64,000 nucleotides of DNA from Sesamum alatum. Lineage: Eukaryota; Streptophyta; Magnoliopsida; Lamiales; Pedaliaceae. Below, piece after piece: positions 14,787 to 26,155 of the stretch; within the stretch, counting starts at the first letter, position 1, and every line of letters begins with the position of its first letter. The notes beneath the pieces were generated by a model. It did no database searches, was not told the DNA's origin, and saw nothing but the letters and a program-made list of their open reading frames with translations. Made by a program: the position numbers and the translations under genes. The DNA is taken from assembly GCA_034509735.1 (NCBI GenBank), contig JACGWO010000011.1, positions 22,924,979 to 22,988,978 on the forward strand. The letters run 5' to 3'.

Positions 14787-15726
14787 TTGACACTTCAAGA
14801 GCAACAAGATTAGTGCAGCAACAAAATCAAGTGTAACTATATTTTGTTGAATTCGGCACAAGTTTACAACAAATTAGAGGGTCTTGGCTGAATTTATAAG
14901 CTTTTTGTAATATTTTAAAAGATGTTTGAGAATTTATAAGTTTTATAAAATTATTTGATAATTTTTCTAAACCCAACAATCTTTTTTTTAAAAAAAAGAA
15001 AAAAATCTTTTAAGTTTTTTGATTTTACAGACAAAAACACTCTCACTATTTTTCACTTTTATCCTAAGGGTGATTGATGTACTTCTCAGCCACGCAAAAA
15101 TATCTATTTGCAGATGCTAAGTTCCAATAATTTGATGACCTTTTTGGTTAGAATATAAAGAAGTTTACTATGCCAGGCGTAATAACATCTTATAAGTTAT
15201 AGTCAACGACATCTTATTTGTCCAAACAGTTCAAAAATTTATTTTATACTATAAAATCCAACATTTTGATACTTTTAGAAATATATTATAACACGTATGA
15301 GTTTATAAAATATTTAAAATAAACCCTTTTATTGTGTTTCCACGTAAAATACTAGTTATACATTAGGACATATATTAGCACGTACGTAGAGGATTAGAAG
15401 CTGCAAAATAAAAACAACTATAGTTGTTGCCCGTCCATGGTTAATTAGTATTGCCACAGTTTTTAGCTTTACGTAATAGATGTTTAGGCCTCGCCTTGTA
15501 ACAAAAACAACTATAATTATTGCACAATCATAATTAATTAATATTCGCCATAATATTTTATTTTTAAATAGTAATTAACCATAATAAAGAGTCATATTTC
15601 TTGGTGTGAGTACAATTGTGCATGAAATGAGGTAGAGGAAAGAAAAATCTTGAGGAGTATGGGTCCTTGGACATTGGGATAGTTCTCCATTTCTGCAGAA
15701 TATGCCCCTCTCTTTCCTCTACATTT
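14787..15726. other. Intergenic DNA with decayed repeats
   Basis: 14870-15360 is a degenerate inverted-repeat region with TTATAAG words (hAT-like MITE style). 15410-15600 holds words (ATGGTTAATTAGTATTGCC, TTAACCATAATAAAGAGTCAT) related to the CACTA-type MITEs. From about 15600 the sequence begins to resemble the proximal germin-like promoter. No gene. Confidence 0.4.
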
Positions 15727-16720
15727 AAAGAGGGTTCTTGTTTTCTTGTGGGCAAAAGATGGGAAGTAGTCATATAAATTATAAATTTAAACAACACCTA
15801 CTATTATAATCGATAGACAACACTTACTATACAATAGAACAACATCTCACACATTGTGGGCTTCGAACCCTTAATTTTTAATTGAAGTCATGAGGTCTCT
15901 TAACTTCGCCAACTAAATTAGGTCTCGTTGGCCCTCCATATCACTAGTTGTACATTGCATTAAAAGAGGGTTCTTGTTTTCTTGTGGGCTAAAGATGGGA
16001 AGTAGTCACATAAATTATAAATCTAAACAACACCTATTATTACAGTAGAAAGACAACACCCACTGTACAATAGAACAATATCTCATACATTGTGAGGTTC
16101 GAACCCATGATTTTTAATTGAAACCATGGAATCTCAATTTTATCAACTAAATTAGGTCTCATTGCCCCTGCCTATCACTAGTTGTACATTACATTAAAAG
16201 AGGGTTCTTGTTTTCTTGTGGGCTAAAGATGGGAAGTAGTCACATAAATTATAAATCTAAACAACATCTATTATTACAGTAAAAAGACAACACCCACTGT
16301 ACAATAGAACAATATCTTATACATTATGAGGTTCGAACCCATAATTTTTAATTGAAACCATGGAATCTCAATTTTACTAGTTAAATTAGGTCTCATTGCC
16401 CCTGCCTATCACTAGTTGTACATTACATTAAAAGAGGGTTCTTGTTTTCTTGTGGGCTAAAGATGGGAAGTAGTCACATAAATTATAAATCTAAACAACA
16501 TCTATTATTACAGTAAAAAGACAACACCCACTGTACAATAGAACAATATCTTATACATTATGAGGTTCGAACCCATAATTTTTAATTGAAACCATGGAAT
16601 CTCAATTTTACTAGTTAAATTAGGTCTCATTGCCCCTGCCTATCACTAGTTGTACATTACATTAAAAGAGGGTTCTTGTTTTCTTGTGAGCAAAAGATGG
16701 GAAGTAGTCACATGCATCAC
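15727..16720. repeat. Tandem array of 234-bp units, each carrying a SINE-like segment
   Basis: Four units start at 15727, 15961, 16195 and 16429, with a partial fifth at 16663 that runs into the germin-like promoter. Each unit opens with AAAGAGGGTTCTTGTTTTCT and GGGAAGTAGTCAC, then a minus-strand tRNA-like segment (B-box-like GGTTCGAACC, A-box-like TAATTTAGTTGA), then CACTAGTTGTACATT. I read no difference between units 3 and 4, so the last duplication is very recent (or an assembly effect). The single-copy promoter block (GGGTTCTTG...GTAGTCACATGCATCAC) appears to be the source of the non-SINE part. Confidence 0.85.
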
Positions 16721-16851
16721 AGCACACAATTTCTGTCTTTTCCTCTTCCTCCTCCATCTCCATGCATGGCTCTCTCTCACTACCTCCTGCATGGCAAATA
16801 TCTCTTGCAAACTTTGAATTTTTGTACACAAAAATATCCACACAAACTCTA

Positions 16852-16857
16852 TATAAA
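16852..16857 (+). promoter_or_regulatory. TATA box of the germin-like gene
   Basis: TATAAA within CTCTATATAAACCC, 89-94 bp before the start codon. Surrounding sequence is C/T-rich with CATGCATGG upstream, a normal arrangement for a plant core promoter. Confidence 0.75.
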
Positions 16858-16945
16858 CCCTATCAACAACTGCATTCCCACAAACCATTTTCAGAAATAT
16901 CAAGATTTTAGTGAAAATATTTCTTTCTAAGCAAACAAATTTACA

Positions 16946-17581
16946 ATGTATCTTCCATACTTCTTCTTCTTCTCCCTCCTCCTCGCCGCCGCCTCCAATG
17001 CCCTTGTCCAGGACTTCTGCGTGGCGGACCTGTCCCTTCCCGCCGGCCCGGCTGGCTACCCCTGCAAGAAGGCCGCCTCAGTCACTGCCGACGACTTCGC
17101 TTACCATGGCCTTGCTGCCGCCGGGAACACCACCAACATCATCAGCGCTGCCGTGACGCCGGCTTTTGATGGCCAGTTCCCCGGCGTGAACGGGCTGGGA
17201 GTGTCCATGGCCCGCCTGGACATGGCGGTGGGCGGCGTCATTCCCCTCCACACCCACCCGGCGGCCTCGGAGATCCTGGTGGTGATCCAGGGAACAATAT
17301 GCGCCGGACTCGTCTCGTCGTTCGACAACGTTGTGTACCTCAAGACGTTGAACAAGGGGGACATCATGGTGTTTCCTCAGGGTCTCCTCCATTTCCAGAT
17401 AAACTCCGGCAAGACTCCGGCGCTGGCGTTTGTCAGCTTCAGCGGCCAGAACCCGGGGCTGCAAATCACGGATTTCGCCCTGTTCAAGAACGATTTCCCG
17501 ACGGAGCTGGTGGCGAAGACCACTTTCTTGGACGTGGCCCAGATCAAGAAGCTCAAGGGTGTTCTTGGCGGCACTAACTAG
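16946..17581 (+). CDS. Germin-like protein, ABP19/ABP20-type cupin (secreted)
   Basis: Single-exon 211-aa protein. Residues 1-19 form a signal peptide ([14 protein letters not shown]), so it is expected in the cell wall. Cys25 and Cys40 are the conserved germin disulfide pair. Cupin motif 1 ([14 protein letters not shown]) supplies metal ligands His102, His104 and Glu109; motif 2 ([15 protein letters not shown]) supplies His149. An N-glycosylation site NTT is at Asn61. VQDFCVADL and [17 protein letters not shown] are typical of germin subfamily 3, which includes auxin-binding proteins ABP19/20; some members have superoxide dismutase activity. GC content is far higher than its surroundings, as in many germin-like genes. 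Which enzymatic role applies cannot be read from sequence. Confidence 0.95.
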   Translation: MYLPYFFFFSLLLAAASNALVQDFCVADLSLPAGPAGYPCKKAASVTADDFAYHGLAAAGNTTNIISAAVTPAFDGQFPGVNGLGVSMARLDMAVGGVIPLHTHPAASEILVVIQGTICAGLVSSFDNVVYLKTLNKGDIMVFPQGLLHFQINSGKTPALAFVSFSGQNPGLQITDFALFKNDFPTELVAKTTFLDVAQIKKLKGVLGGTN

Positions 17582-17934
17582 TTAGAGTTCTTGATTATTT
17601 TATGGGGGGTTCTTGATTCTGAATTTGGAAATTGGGAGCAGCATTTTGATGGGGTCTTACGTTATTTCGGGTTCTTGGATGTTCAAAGTGAAATGTTGTT
17701 TTTTCGCTGTTGTTGGTTTGTGAATGTTTTGATGAGTGTATTTCTGTTTAATTGTTTGTAATAATTGTTGAGTTTTATTTTTACCTAGCAAAATGTGTTT
17801 AATTTTTCCAGATACTTTTTCCGTATAATTCTTTACTAGTAAGTTAATTTATTGTTAAGATATTAATAGTAAGTTATTCTCTTTGTTAATAATTTTTAAT
17901 TTTTAGACGAGGTGATCGATTAACATTGTATATA
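17582..17934. other. 3' flank of the germin-like gene
   Basis: T-rich sequence consistent with a 3' UTR for about 200 bases, then AT-rich DNA up to the Helitron-like end. No gene seen. Confidence 0.5.
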
Positions 17935-18678
17935 CTAGAAATTATGGCACATAGTATTTTCGCGCATAATTTTTAGTAATACTGTTATGCCACGCAGTAG
18001 TTGCGTGTATAATTTTTAGTAATGCTTTTATTTTATTGAAACTCATGATAAATTTGTTTCCATATATTAAAATTTGTCATTATTTTACAACATCATATAC
18101 AAAAATTGTCTGATAATTTTTTCTAATGCACTAATTATCAATACATATTTTATTCAAATTAAATTAAAAATTAAACTTTGTACAATATATGATATATTGA
18201 TAACGATGATTCTATATACATGCAATAAAAATACTAATATGTTATTTTTATTTTAATTAACAATAAATTTAAATAAAATTGAAGTAAATTTAATTTTTTT
18301 GAACTCAAGGCGATGAAGACTTTTTATAGCAACCAAAACTCAGAGAACCAGAATACAACTCAGAGCCACGCATCCCAACCAAACTGACTAGCCTGAAGAC
18401 ACAACTCTAGTTACAGACTAGCCCACATGAACAGAGCCAACACTCTACTCCCCACTCCCTCAGCACACTACAACACACCAATGTAAGGCAGGAGGCAAGC
18501 ACCAACAAAAAAACCAGAAACTGTTCAAACAGTCAACAACAACAAGAACACAACTTAAGAGAAAAAGCCACATTATGCGCACAGGCACTAACACACAATA
18601 GATAAAACACAGGCACAACCCCAACCCAAACACGCAGACAAAAGCACAGTCTGCGGACAACAATTAGAACAACCAAAC

Positions 18679-21600
18679 TCAGCGAAGTAGACCAACCTTC
18701 GCCTTCGAGTGGGCATCGACGTACTGTTGCAGCAGACTCAGCGCTCCCCGAACTACCAACTGCGGATCTTGTACAATGCCTTCCATGCGTTTTCGGTTCC
18801 TATTCTGCCAGAGGGCCCAGGAGATCATGAGGAAAGCCGCCCCATCCTCCTTACCCAGTTGCTGGAGCGTGGATGAAACCCAGGCTGCAGCTCTCTCTGT
18901 CCACCGATGAATGTGCTGCCAAGGTAAATTGGACACCGCCCAAGCCACCCGAGCAAAGGGGCATTCCAAGAGGATATGCTTCAGCGTTTCACTCTCAACC
19001 TCGCACAGCACGCACTGCGTTTCTACACCTGGACGCTGCTTGGCCAAATTGTCCATCGTAGGCACGGCTTCATAGCAAACCGCCAGGTTTGTAGCCGAAC
19101 TCGTGGCGGTACACCCATCGCCCATAGTCGACCCCAAAAGTTATCACATCCGTCTGCTATCGATGGAAAAGTGCGAGATGACGATGCTCGCGGGCGAACC
19201 TCCAGCTCCATGGCTACCCCGTATGCACTCCTAACCGTGAACAACCCCTTCTTGCTGGGTCTCCACACCACACGAACACACCCTGGGGGCATTTGATCCG
19301 CCTGTTCCTCACAACCTACCTCCAAAATCCTCCTAGCCAACAAGACACTCCTCCACGTGTGCGACGGTCGGAGTCCCTCCGAGGCCTCCCAAAACGAACA
19401 CTGAGGGAAATACCTCGCCTTCAGTACCCAACTTAGTAAGGACCCCGGTTGTGTGAGTAGCCGCCATCCTTGTTTCGCCAATGGTACCAAGTTGACCGCC
19501 TTCAAATCTCTGAAGCCCAATCCCCCAGAGCGTAATGGCTGGCACATCTTTCGCCACACCACCCAGTGCACCCTCTTCTCACCTCTGCTATGCCACCCAA
19601 AATCCCTCATTGCCTTTTCCAAGTCCCTCAACAAGTGGTCTGGCAGTCTGAAGCAATACATGGCATAAGTAGGTAGAGATTGAAGCACGACCTTGATTAG
19701 AACACTCTTCCCTGCTTGTGATAGAAGCTTACTGTCCCAACCCGTAATTCGTCCGCAGAACCGATCTCGAATGTTATGGAATAGGGCCCTTCTGGAGCGT
19801 CCTGCCACCACCGGAAGCCCCAAATATCGATCATGAACGCCCACCAGCCTCACTCTCAACCGTGCTGCCAGCTCCCGTCTCACCTCGTCCCTGATTCCCC
19901 CGCTGACGACCATGCTGGACTTAGAGAAATTAACCTCCTGCCATGGCGCTCGTCCGTAGGCCCTCAGGATCCATCGTATCCCCTCGATTTGCCCTTCCTT
20001 GGCCGCGCAGAAGAGCAATGTGTCATCGGCGAATAGCAAATGGGAGATACTCTGGGCCGACGGGCTAACCCTCACACCCTGCAGCCTCCCCCTTCGTTCT
20101 GCTTCCCGGATCAGACATGATAGGGCCTCTGCACATAATATAAAGAGATATGGGGATAGGGGGTTTCCCTGTTGGATCCCTCGCCCCGGACGAAAGTATT
20201 CAAAATGTGTACCGTTAAGGGTTAGAGAATATGAGACAGAAGTAACCAATAGCATAATTAATGTCACAAACCTACTCTCAAAACCTAGTCTAATAAAAAC
20301 GAGTCTAAGGAAGTACCATTCTACTCTATCATAGGCTTTGCTCATATCGAGCTTAATGGCAGCGAACCCTTCTTTGACCCGAGGTGACACTTTAAGGAAA
20401 TGATTAAGTTCGAAAGCCAACAGGACATTGTCAGTAATGAGATGCCCAAGGATAAAGGCAGACTGGGTGGGAGAAACAATGGAGTCCATCAAGCCTTTTA
20501 GTCGGCTAGCAATACATTTAGAGACAATTTTGACCACGACATTACAAAGGCTGATCGACCTAAGCTGGGAAACTACTCCCGGGTTACTCACTTTAGGGAT
20601 GAGGACGATGTGTGTATAGTTCATCTTATGCAGCATGATATGATCATTTAAGATTCTAAGCACGGAATTAGTAACATCAGTTCCCACTATACGCCAGAAT
20701 TTCTGAAAAAATACGGGTGATATGCCATCGGGGCCAGGGAATTTAAAAAGAAACATACTAAACGTGGCTTGTTTTACCTCGTGTGCCGTGAATGGTTGCA
20801 TTAGCAGGGAGTTCATATCCGGGGTTACACGATCCGGGATGGAAGACACCACCTCCTCAATGCATGCCTCGGACGGTCGACTAGTCGTGAAGATCGAGCG
20901 GAAGTGCTGAAGGAGAATCTCTTCGACGTCCTCCTCCTTATCCCTCCACACCCCCTCACTATCTCTAAGTCAGTGAAGCATATTATAACGATTACGTGCA
21001 GAAGCTCTAGAGTGGAAAAACTGCGTATTCCCATCCCCATTTGCCAGCCAATGCTCTTTACTTCGTTGTTGCCACCTGAGTAACTCCCTAGCCTCGTGTT
21101 CAGCCAACTGATCCCGAATCATCTGCAGTTCCTGGTACGTGTCAGACGAGAGATGGCTGTCTTGAAGCTGGACACACTGCTTAATCTCCTGCCGAGGTCG
21201 CTTAAAATCCATCCTGTTCCACCTAAGTAAGCCCAGTCTGCATGTCTGAATCTTTTTCCATTGAACCTTGTGAGCATCCCCCTCAACTTGTGTCGCCCAT
21301 GCCTCCTCGATAACCCAAGGACACCCTTCTGATTGCAGCCATCGCGCCTGGAACCGGAACTGTGTCCTGCGTCCCCCCTTCCTACCCTCTGCCTGATCCC
21401 TCATATCGACAACCACCATCTTGTGATCAGATTGACAAACTGAGAGGTGTGTGACCATATAATTCGAAAAACTGCTTACCCAAGCCGAATTTGCGCATGC
21501 CCGATCCAGCCTCGCCCTGACGGTCTCCGATTTCTATCGCCGATTACACCACGTATACTATGAACCTGAGTACCCAGATCAGTTAGCCCACCCTGTTCCA

Positions 21601-22089
21601 AAGCCTGCTGAAAATTCGACATCTGCCATAAAGGTCTAGGAGCCTCGGTTTTCTCATGCCCATATAGTATCTCGTTATAATCCCTTGTACACAACCACGC
21701 CCCCTAGACTGACAGCCTAGAGTCCTCAAAGTATCCCACCCCTGCTTTTGCTGCGGCGTTTTTGGTGACCCGTAGAAGCCTGTGAACCGCCAACCTGGGA
21801 TTCGATCCCCCTGTGATACCGTCACGTCGATGTGAAACCGCGAAAAGGACCGAAGCTGAACATATACCTTTTTTTGCCAAAGTAGTTCGAGCCCTCCTGC
21901 CTTTCCCTCAGCCGGAACACATACCCCAAACATCTCCAATCTCTGTTTTACCTTCTCAAAATAACGCTGCCCACACTTGGTCTCAGAAAGGAACACTACC
22001 ATAGGACTTTTTTCCCTGAGTATATCTCCGAGTTTACGAACTATCGAGACTATCCCGAGTCCTTGACAGTTCCATGCCAGGGCTATCAT
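18679..22089 (-). pseudogene. L1-type ORF2: endonuclease, reverse transcriptase, zf-RVT (broken)
   Basis: Starts at ATG 22089 with the AP-endonuclease signature ALAWNCQGLG and FLSETKC. It is frameshifted near 21690 and again near 21480-21540, continues 21458-20970 (end of the endonuclease, QSDHKMVVVDM), meets an in-frame TGA at 20970-20972, and continues in the same frame to 19023 with a full reverse transcriptase. That part shows PGPDGISPVFFQKFW, LDMSKAYDRVEW, GIQQGNPLSPYLF and the catalytic FADD box (LLFADDTLLFC). Another frameshift near 19080 leads into the zinc-binding C-terminus (CVLCEVESETLKHILLECPFAR), ending at 18679. I see no RNase H domain. Not able to move by itself. Confidence 0.9.
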
Positions 22090-22313
22090 AATGCCCGGCG
22101 GGGCTGCTCTGAAGCAACCACCACCGTTTCAGTAGTTTGTGAAGTCTCAGCAACAGTACGCAGTTCAGAAGAAAACTCCCTTACAAAACCTGAATTCAAC
22201 CCCATTTCAGAATTCCCCAGTTCACAATGCCCCAATTTTACAATTCCCAGCTCAGGCGACACATAATCAACAAACCCAATTTCCGGCTCCGTTTGATCAG
22301 CAACGTCAATTAG
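22086..22313 (-). pseudogene. C-terminal remnant of LINE ORF1
   Basis: An open frame (minus strand) ends in a stop overlapping the ATG of ORF2. It is rich in Glu, Ser and Thr with no recognisable domain. Its position directly before ORF2 inside the target duplications is the reason for the call. Confidence 0.5.
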
Positions 22314-22499
22314 AGTAAATTTAATTTTTAAGTACATGTAATTGCTTAATTAATTTTTAAAAGGAACTTAATTGAATAGTTAATTCAATTACATGAGTTG
22401 GGAAGTTGAAGGGTTCTTTTGGTATTATAATAATTTGGTGTAGTGGTATAAAAACTAGCACTGTGTCTATAAGACCCTTTCTCTTTATAATAGTATAGA

Positions 22500-23350
22500 T
22501 AAAAAAATAGACCAATTAAATAATTCCATTTATAAAAGAAACTAAATAAAAGCACGTCATGGGAGTGTGTTAAAATACGATGCGTTAAGATACTAATATT
22601 AAATAATTATCTTTTTAATGATTTAAATTTTTAATTGAGCTAATCGTGTATAAGTATAATGCACGTATTTTCTTGAAAAAAATTAAGAGCATTTGCTTAA
22701 TCTTACATCTTACTTAACCAATGGTATTGAGCTTTCAGGACTTTTACAATGATCTTAACCTAGAGGGGCTTGTTTAAAATATATTTTTTAAAATTCTTTT
22801 TTCCCTTGGAGATCTGATTTTGACTTTAATTACATTCCTTGAGTTTTTTTAATTTTGATGTAAAAATGTAATAATATCTATGTTTTTCTTAATAATGATA
22901 GTAATCAGTTATTACTATATAATTAAGAAATAATGAGTAAAATTATGAGTTCGAATCTTATAAATATATATATATACATATATACACATTTACAAGTAAT
23001 TTCTTGTTTTTTTATTTCCTTTCAATGTATTCTTAATCTGGAAGTACTTGAGTATTTTGGTCAATGTTTAAATTTTAATGTATCAATAATTTTTTAATTA
23101 CACGATTACATCAAAATTTTAATAAACTAAGTAATATATCGATTTAATCAGTACATCAATATAACTAAGAACAATGAAATAAATTACAAAAAACTTACAT
23201 AAAATAAAATAAATATCCATACGTCTGATGGATCTTAAACCTATAATCTCAAATTTATTATTTATGAAATTTTAACCTTAACTATTTAATTAAGACATTA
23301 TTAGTAGATATATTAAATGATTTAATGATCGCATCCTATAAAAACAATAA
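22500..23350. other. AT-rich intergenic DNA
   Basis: No gene or clear element. 23342-23350 (AAACAATAA) is the left target copy of the next element. Confidence 0.45.
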
Positions 23351-23619
23351 GGTAAAATTATATTTTTGGTTTTGTAACTATAGGTCGTTAGTACATTTTG
23401 GTCCTATTTTCATTCAAGTAGATCTCATTTTTTATCTTGTAATTGTATGTCACCAGGACTAAATATATCAACACAAGACTAAATTTGTCAAAAAATGACC
23501 AAAACTAATATGTGTTGGACTAAATTTGTCAAAAAAAGATTAACTATGTAAATGAAATAAATTATAGGACCAAAAATACTAACGACTTAAAATTACAGTA
23601 CTAAAAATATAATTTTACC
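23351..23619. mobile_element. Small Mutator-type MITE
   Basis: Inverted ends of about 70 bp: left GGTAAAATTATATTTTTGG, right TATAATTTTACC; both contain GTCGTTAGTA...TTTTGGTCCTA. Flanked by 9-bp repeats with one mismatch, AAACAATAA (23342-23350) and AAATAATAA (23620-23628). Non-coding. Confidence 0.65.
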
Positions 23620-23763
23620 AAATAATAATAATTTCTTGTTTTGTTTTTCTCCGACGAGGGTAAGAGTAGACAATATCCCCCGACGATGTTAATATCGAAT
23701 TTGAATCACCAATCATTACAATTTGGATAACCTTATCTTCTTCGAATATAATGGGCCTCCTTT

Positions 23764-24050
23764 CACTGAAAAAAAATAACTATTAATTATATTTTTAATG
23801 TATAGTTAAAAATCGTGATAAATAATTATTATTAATTATAATTAAATAAAAATCGATGCAAAAACTAGCTTTTGCACTATGAAAAACTTATTTGTTACGG
23901 CTAAAAGTCGTGATAAAAATATTCGCCATGGTCACCCTCACAAAAACTATAGCCGACAATCGTTGCTTGGCCATGGTCAAAACTATTCACTATTACTATT
24001 TAGTATTAACCACGGTAAATTGACATGATTAAATGTCATTTCTTATAGTA
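23764..24050. mobile_element. CACTA-type MITE, copy 3 (inverted and decayed)
   Basis: Reverse-oriented relative of the copies at 11452 and 14467 (shares AAAACTAGCTTTTGCA, GGCTAAAAGTCGTGATAAA, ATTCGCCATGGTCACCCTC). Ends CACTGAAAAAAAA and CTTATAGTA are degraded. Flanked by TTT on both sides (23761-23763, 24051-24053). Confidence 0.65.
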
Positions 24051-24336
24051 TTTGTACAACTCAGAAACATTTTAGGATAAGATTTTGAGCCCAATACAAA
24101 CATTTGGGCTTAGACGTTGGCCCAATTTACATAGGGAAAATATTTATACTTGTTTTCCGAAATTGTTTGATATGATTTAGAGGAAAATAATTATTAAATA
24201 CTTCATTTTTATTTCACATGATGAAAATAGATTAGATATGAAAATTATTTTGTAAATTTATCAATTAATTCTTTTAGTATGTGGTAATATGAACAAATCA
24301 CTGTGTTAAGGGAATGTTTGTGAACATTTTGCTTTT

Positions 24337-24551
24337 ATTTTTTTGAAGTGAAAGCGATGAATGTTATTAATTGAAATAAATCGAATACAATCAATTCTGT
24401 CGACTATTACAATAATCATAACTTGATCAATAGTATCACATAAACTAAATCTAAACAACTTTTTACTATTACAGTAAACATAATCCTACTATACAGTAGA
24501 CCATCCTCTCACGTATTGGTGGGGTTCAAACCCATGACTTCTAAAGTCATG
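24337..24551 (-). mobile_element. 5'-truncated tRNA-derived SINE with target duplication
   Basis: Minus strand: B-box-like GGTTTGAACC near 24528, a body with CTACTGTATAGTAGGATTATG, and 3' end TTCATCGCTTTCACTTC with an A tract. It stops just before where the A box would be, compared with the full copy at 55408-55683. Flanking repeats GAACATTTTGCTTTTA (24322-24337) and GAACATTTTGCTCTTA (24552-24567) differ at one base. Confidence 0.75.
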
Positions 24552-24567
24552 GAACATTTTGCTCTTA

Positions 24568-25876
24568 CAGAAATGATTATTATAGAGTTAAAAGTTGTAA
24601 TAGTGTAAAATCATTCAAATCAGAACCAATATCCAATTTAAATGTACAAATTTGAAAATTAAATTAAAAAGGATAAATCAAAATTAAGGTCACTATAATG
24701 AGGGTAGTTCAAATAAAGTTGAATTTATCCATACAAATATAAAAAAAAAACACACTTATACTTATAACTGGCGCTTTGTGACACCGTAATACCAAATTTT
24801 AAAATATCAATTAACTTGTACTAATATAATTATTTTTATTTATTTTAAATGATTCACTTCATTTTTATTTAACCGTCAATATACTGTCATACTTATCCTC
24901 AACTTTCACTCATGTTAATGATCTGATCCGCTTTTGTATCAAATTTATCTAATTATATGCATGTAAATATTTCGTGCCACTATGGCTAGTTTAACTTATG
25001 GCTCATACATGTTTTTGTTTTTGTATTTTTTTTTTAAAAGTTTTAGAAAAAGAAGCACTCTTCAAACACTCCAGTGGAGAAAAGTGAGATAGATAAACAA
25101 AAAGAAAATTAAATTAAAATTTGAATGTAATTATTTTGGTGAATAATACAATAAATAAAAACTAAAAAATGAACATCCTTTTGTCTTTTGAACTTTATAC
25201 TTATATTTTTTTAATCCAATTTTAAATAAAAATAAAATTATTTGATTCTCGAACAGTTTTGTATGCATCCTATTTTACTTTTCTTTTGTTTATTCTTATA
25301 GAGGTATCAAATACAAAAACCTCTCTTATAATTTTCTTTATTTTTATTTTTCTTATACATTTACTTTTTTTTCGTCTCAACCAAACACTTGCGATGGTTT
25401 TTCGACTATCATCAACGAGATTGACTCTGCGAAAGTTTTTGCGATGATATAGCCATCGGAAAAATGAATTCTTTTTCTTTTTTTACATGAGATGACATCA
25501 TTTGTTGCAAATCCATCTCAAATTCCATTGCTAATTGGGACGGCAATCACAATAAGCCCGTTGTAATAAAATAATTTTTTTTTTTTTTCAGTGAAACGAG
25601 GTCTTAAGAATTTATAAAAACAAATACAAATTGTAGCAATTGCATCTACTGTATATATAAGTTGAGTCGATTATTTGACTTGTAATATTCCACGAGCTGT
25701 ATTTATTTCATGGTGTGGTGATACCTGTAATCAAGTCCAGCAATCCAAAAAAATATTAAAAAGAATATTAACAATAAATTGATTGAGTGATTATATTAAA
25801 ATTAGTATCAATTATATATATATATATATAAGTGACAATTTTTTTTCCACTCTAGGAGTGTTATGGTTTTAATAAC
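24568..25876. other. Intergenic DNA with a Helitron-like segment
   Basis: 24740-24985 reads like a short Helitron: ATATAAAAAAAAAACAC, then GACACCGTAATACC, ending GTGCCACTATGGCTAG followed by T. The rest is AT-rich. A frame at 25259-25447 has no recognisable domain. Confidence 0.4.
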
Positions 25877-26155
25877 GGAAAATTATATTTATACCCCCTA
25901 ATTTATGATCTATTTACACAAATTACCCCCCATCTTTTGCATAATTATAGAAATCATCCCTAACAGTTAAAAGTAGTGGTAGTTTGTGTCATGATGTTAA
26001 CGTTTTTGGAGGGTGTATGTGTGATTTTCAAAAAGTAGGGGGTGGTTTGTGGAAATGATGTTGACATTTCTGATGGGTGTATGTACGATTATCCAAAATG
26101 TATGAGTTGTTTGTGTAAACAGATTATAGATTATGGGGTGTTTAATTATTCCTTT
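25877..26155. repeat. Inverted-repeat MITE
   Basis: Left arm ACCCCCTAATTTATGATCTATTTACACAAA is mirrored near 26105-26140 (TTTGTGTAAACAGATTATAGATTATGGGGT). Inner arms carry CCCCCATCTTTTGCA/AAAGTAGGGGG. Non-coding. Confidence 0.55.

Larger units (their letters stand above)
18299..22313 (-). mobile_element. L1-like non-LTR retrotransposon (LINE), 5'-truncated
   Basis: About 4.0 kb, flanked by a perfect 16-bp direct repeat AGTAAATTTAATTTTT (18283-18298 and 22314-22329). On the minus strand the order is a remnant of ORF1 (22313-22086), then ORF2 with endonuclease, reverse transcriptase and zinc-binding region, then a 3' end TTCATCGCCTTGAGTTC plus an A tract. The 5' side lacks most of ORF1, the usual outcome of incomplete reverse transcription. 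Confidence 0.9.
17935..22499 (-). mobile_element. Helitron-like element split by a LINE
   Basis: Minus-strand 5' end TCTATACTATTATAAAGAG starts at 22499 with A before it (22500). The minus-strand 3' end is CTAG at 17938-17935 followed by T. Insertion between A and T with TC...CTAG ends fits a plant Helitron. Without the nested 4 kb LINE the element is only about 0.5 kb, non-autonomous and non-coding. The 5' wording recurs elsewhere in the window. Confidence 0.5.

Noticed and set aside
16560..16640. tRNA-like segment in the 234-bp array
   Set aside because: The boxes are degraded and the rest matches the SINE family, not a tRNA.
15564..16720. Possible CRISPR-like or satellite array
   Set aside because: Units are 234 bp with no short repeats and spacers, and this is plant DNA; a tandem duplication that includes a SINE explains it.
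17078..17464. Reading frames antisense to the germin-like gene
   Set aside because: Shadows of a GC-rich coding region; the sense frame has full family conservation.
18460..18663. Cys- and Val-rich frame on the minus strand downstream of LINE ORF2
   Set aside because: Lies in the LINE 3' untranslated part; no RNase H or other motif.
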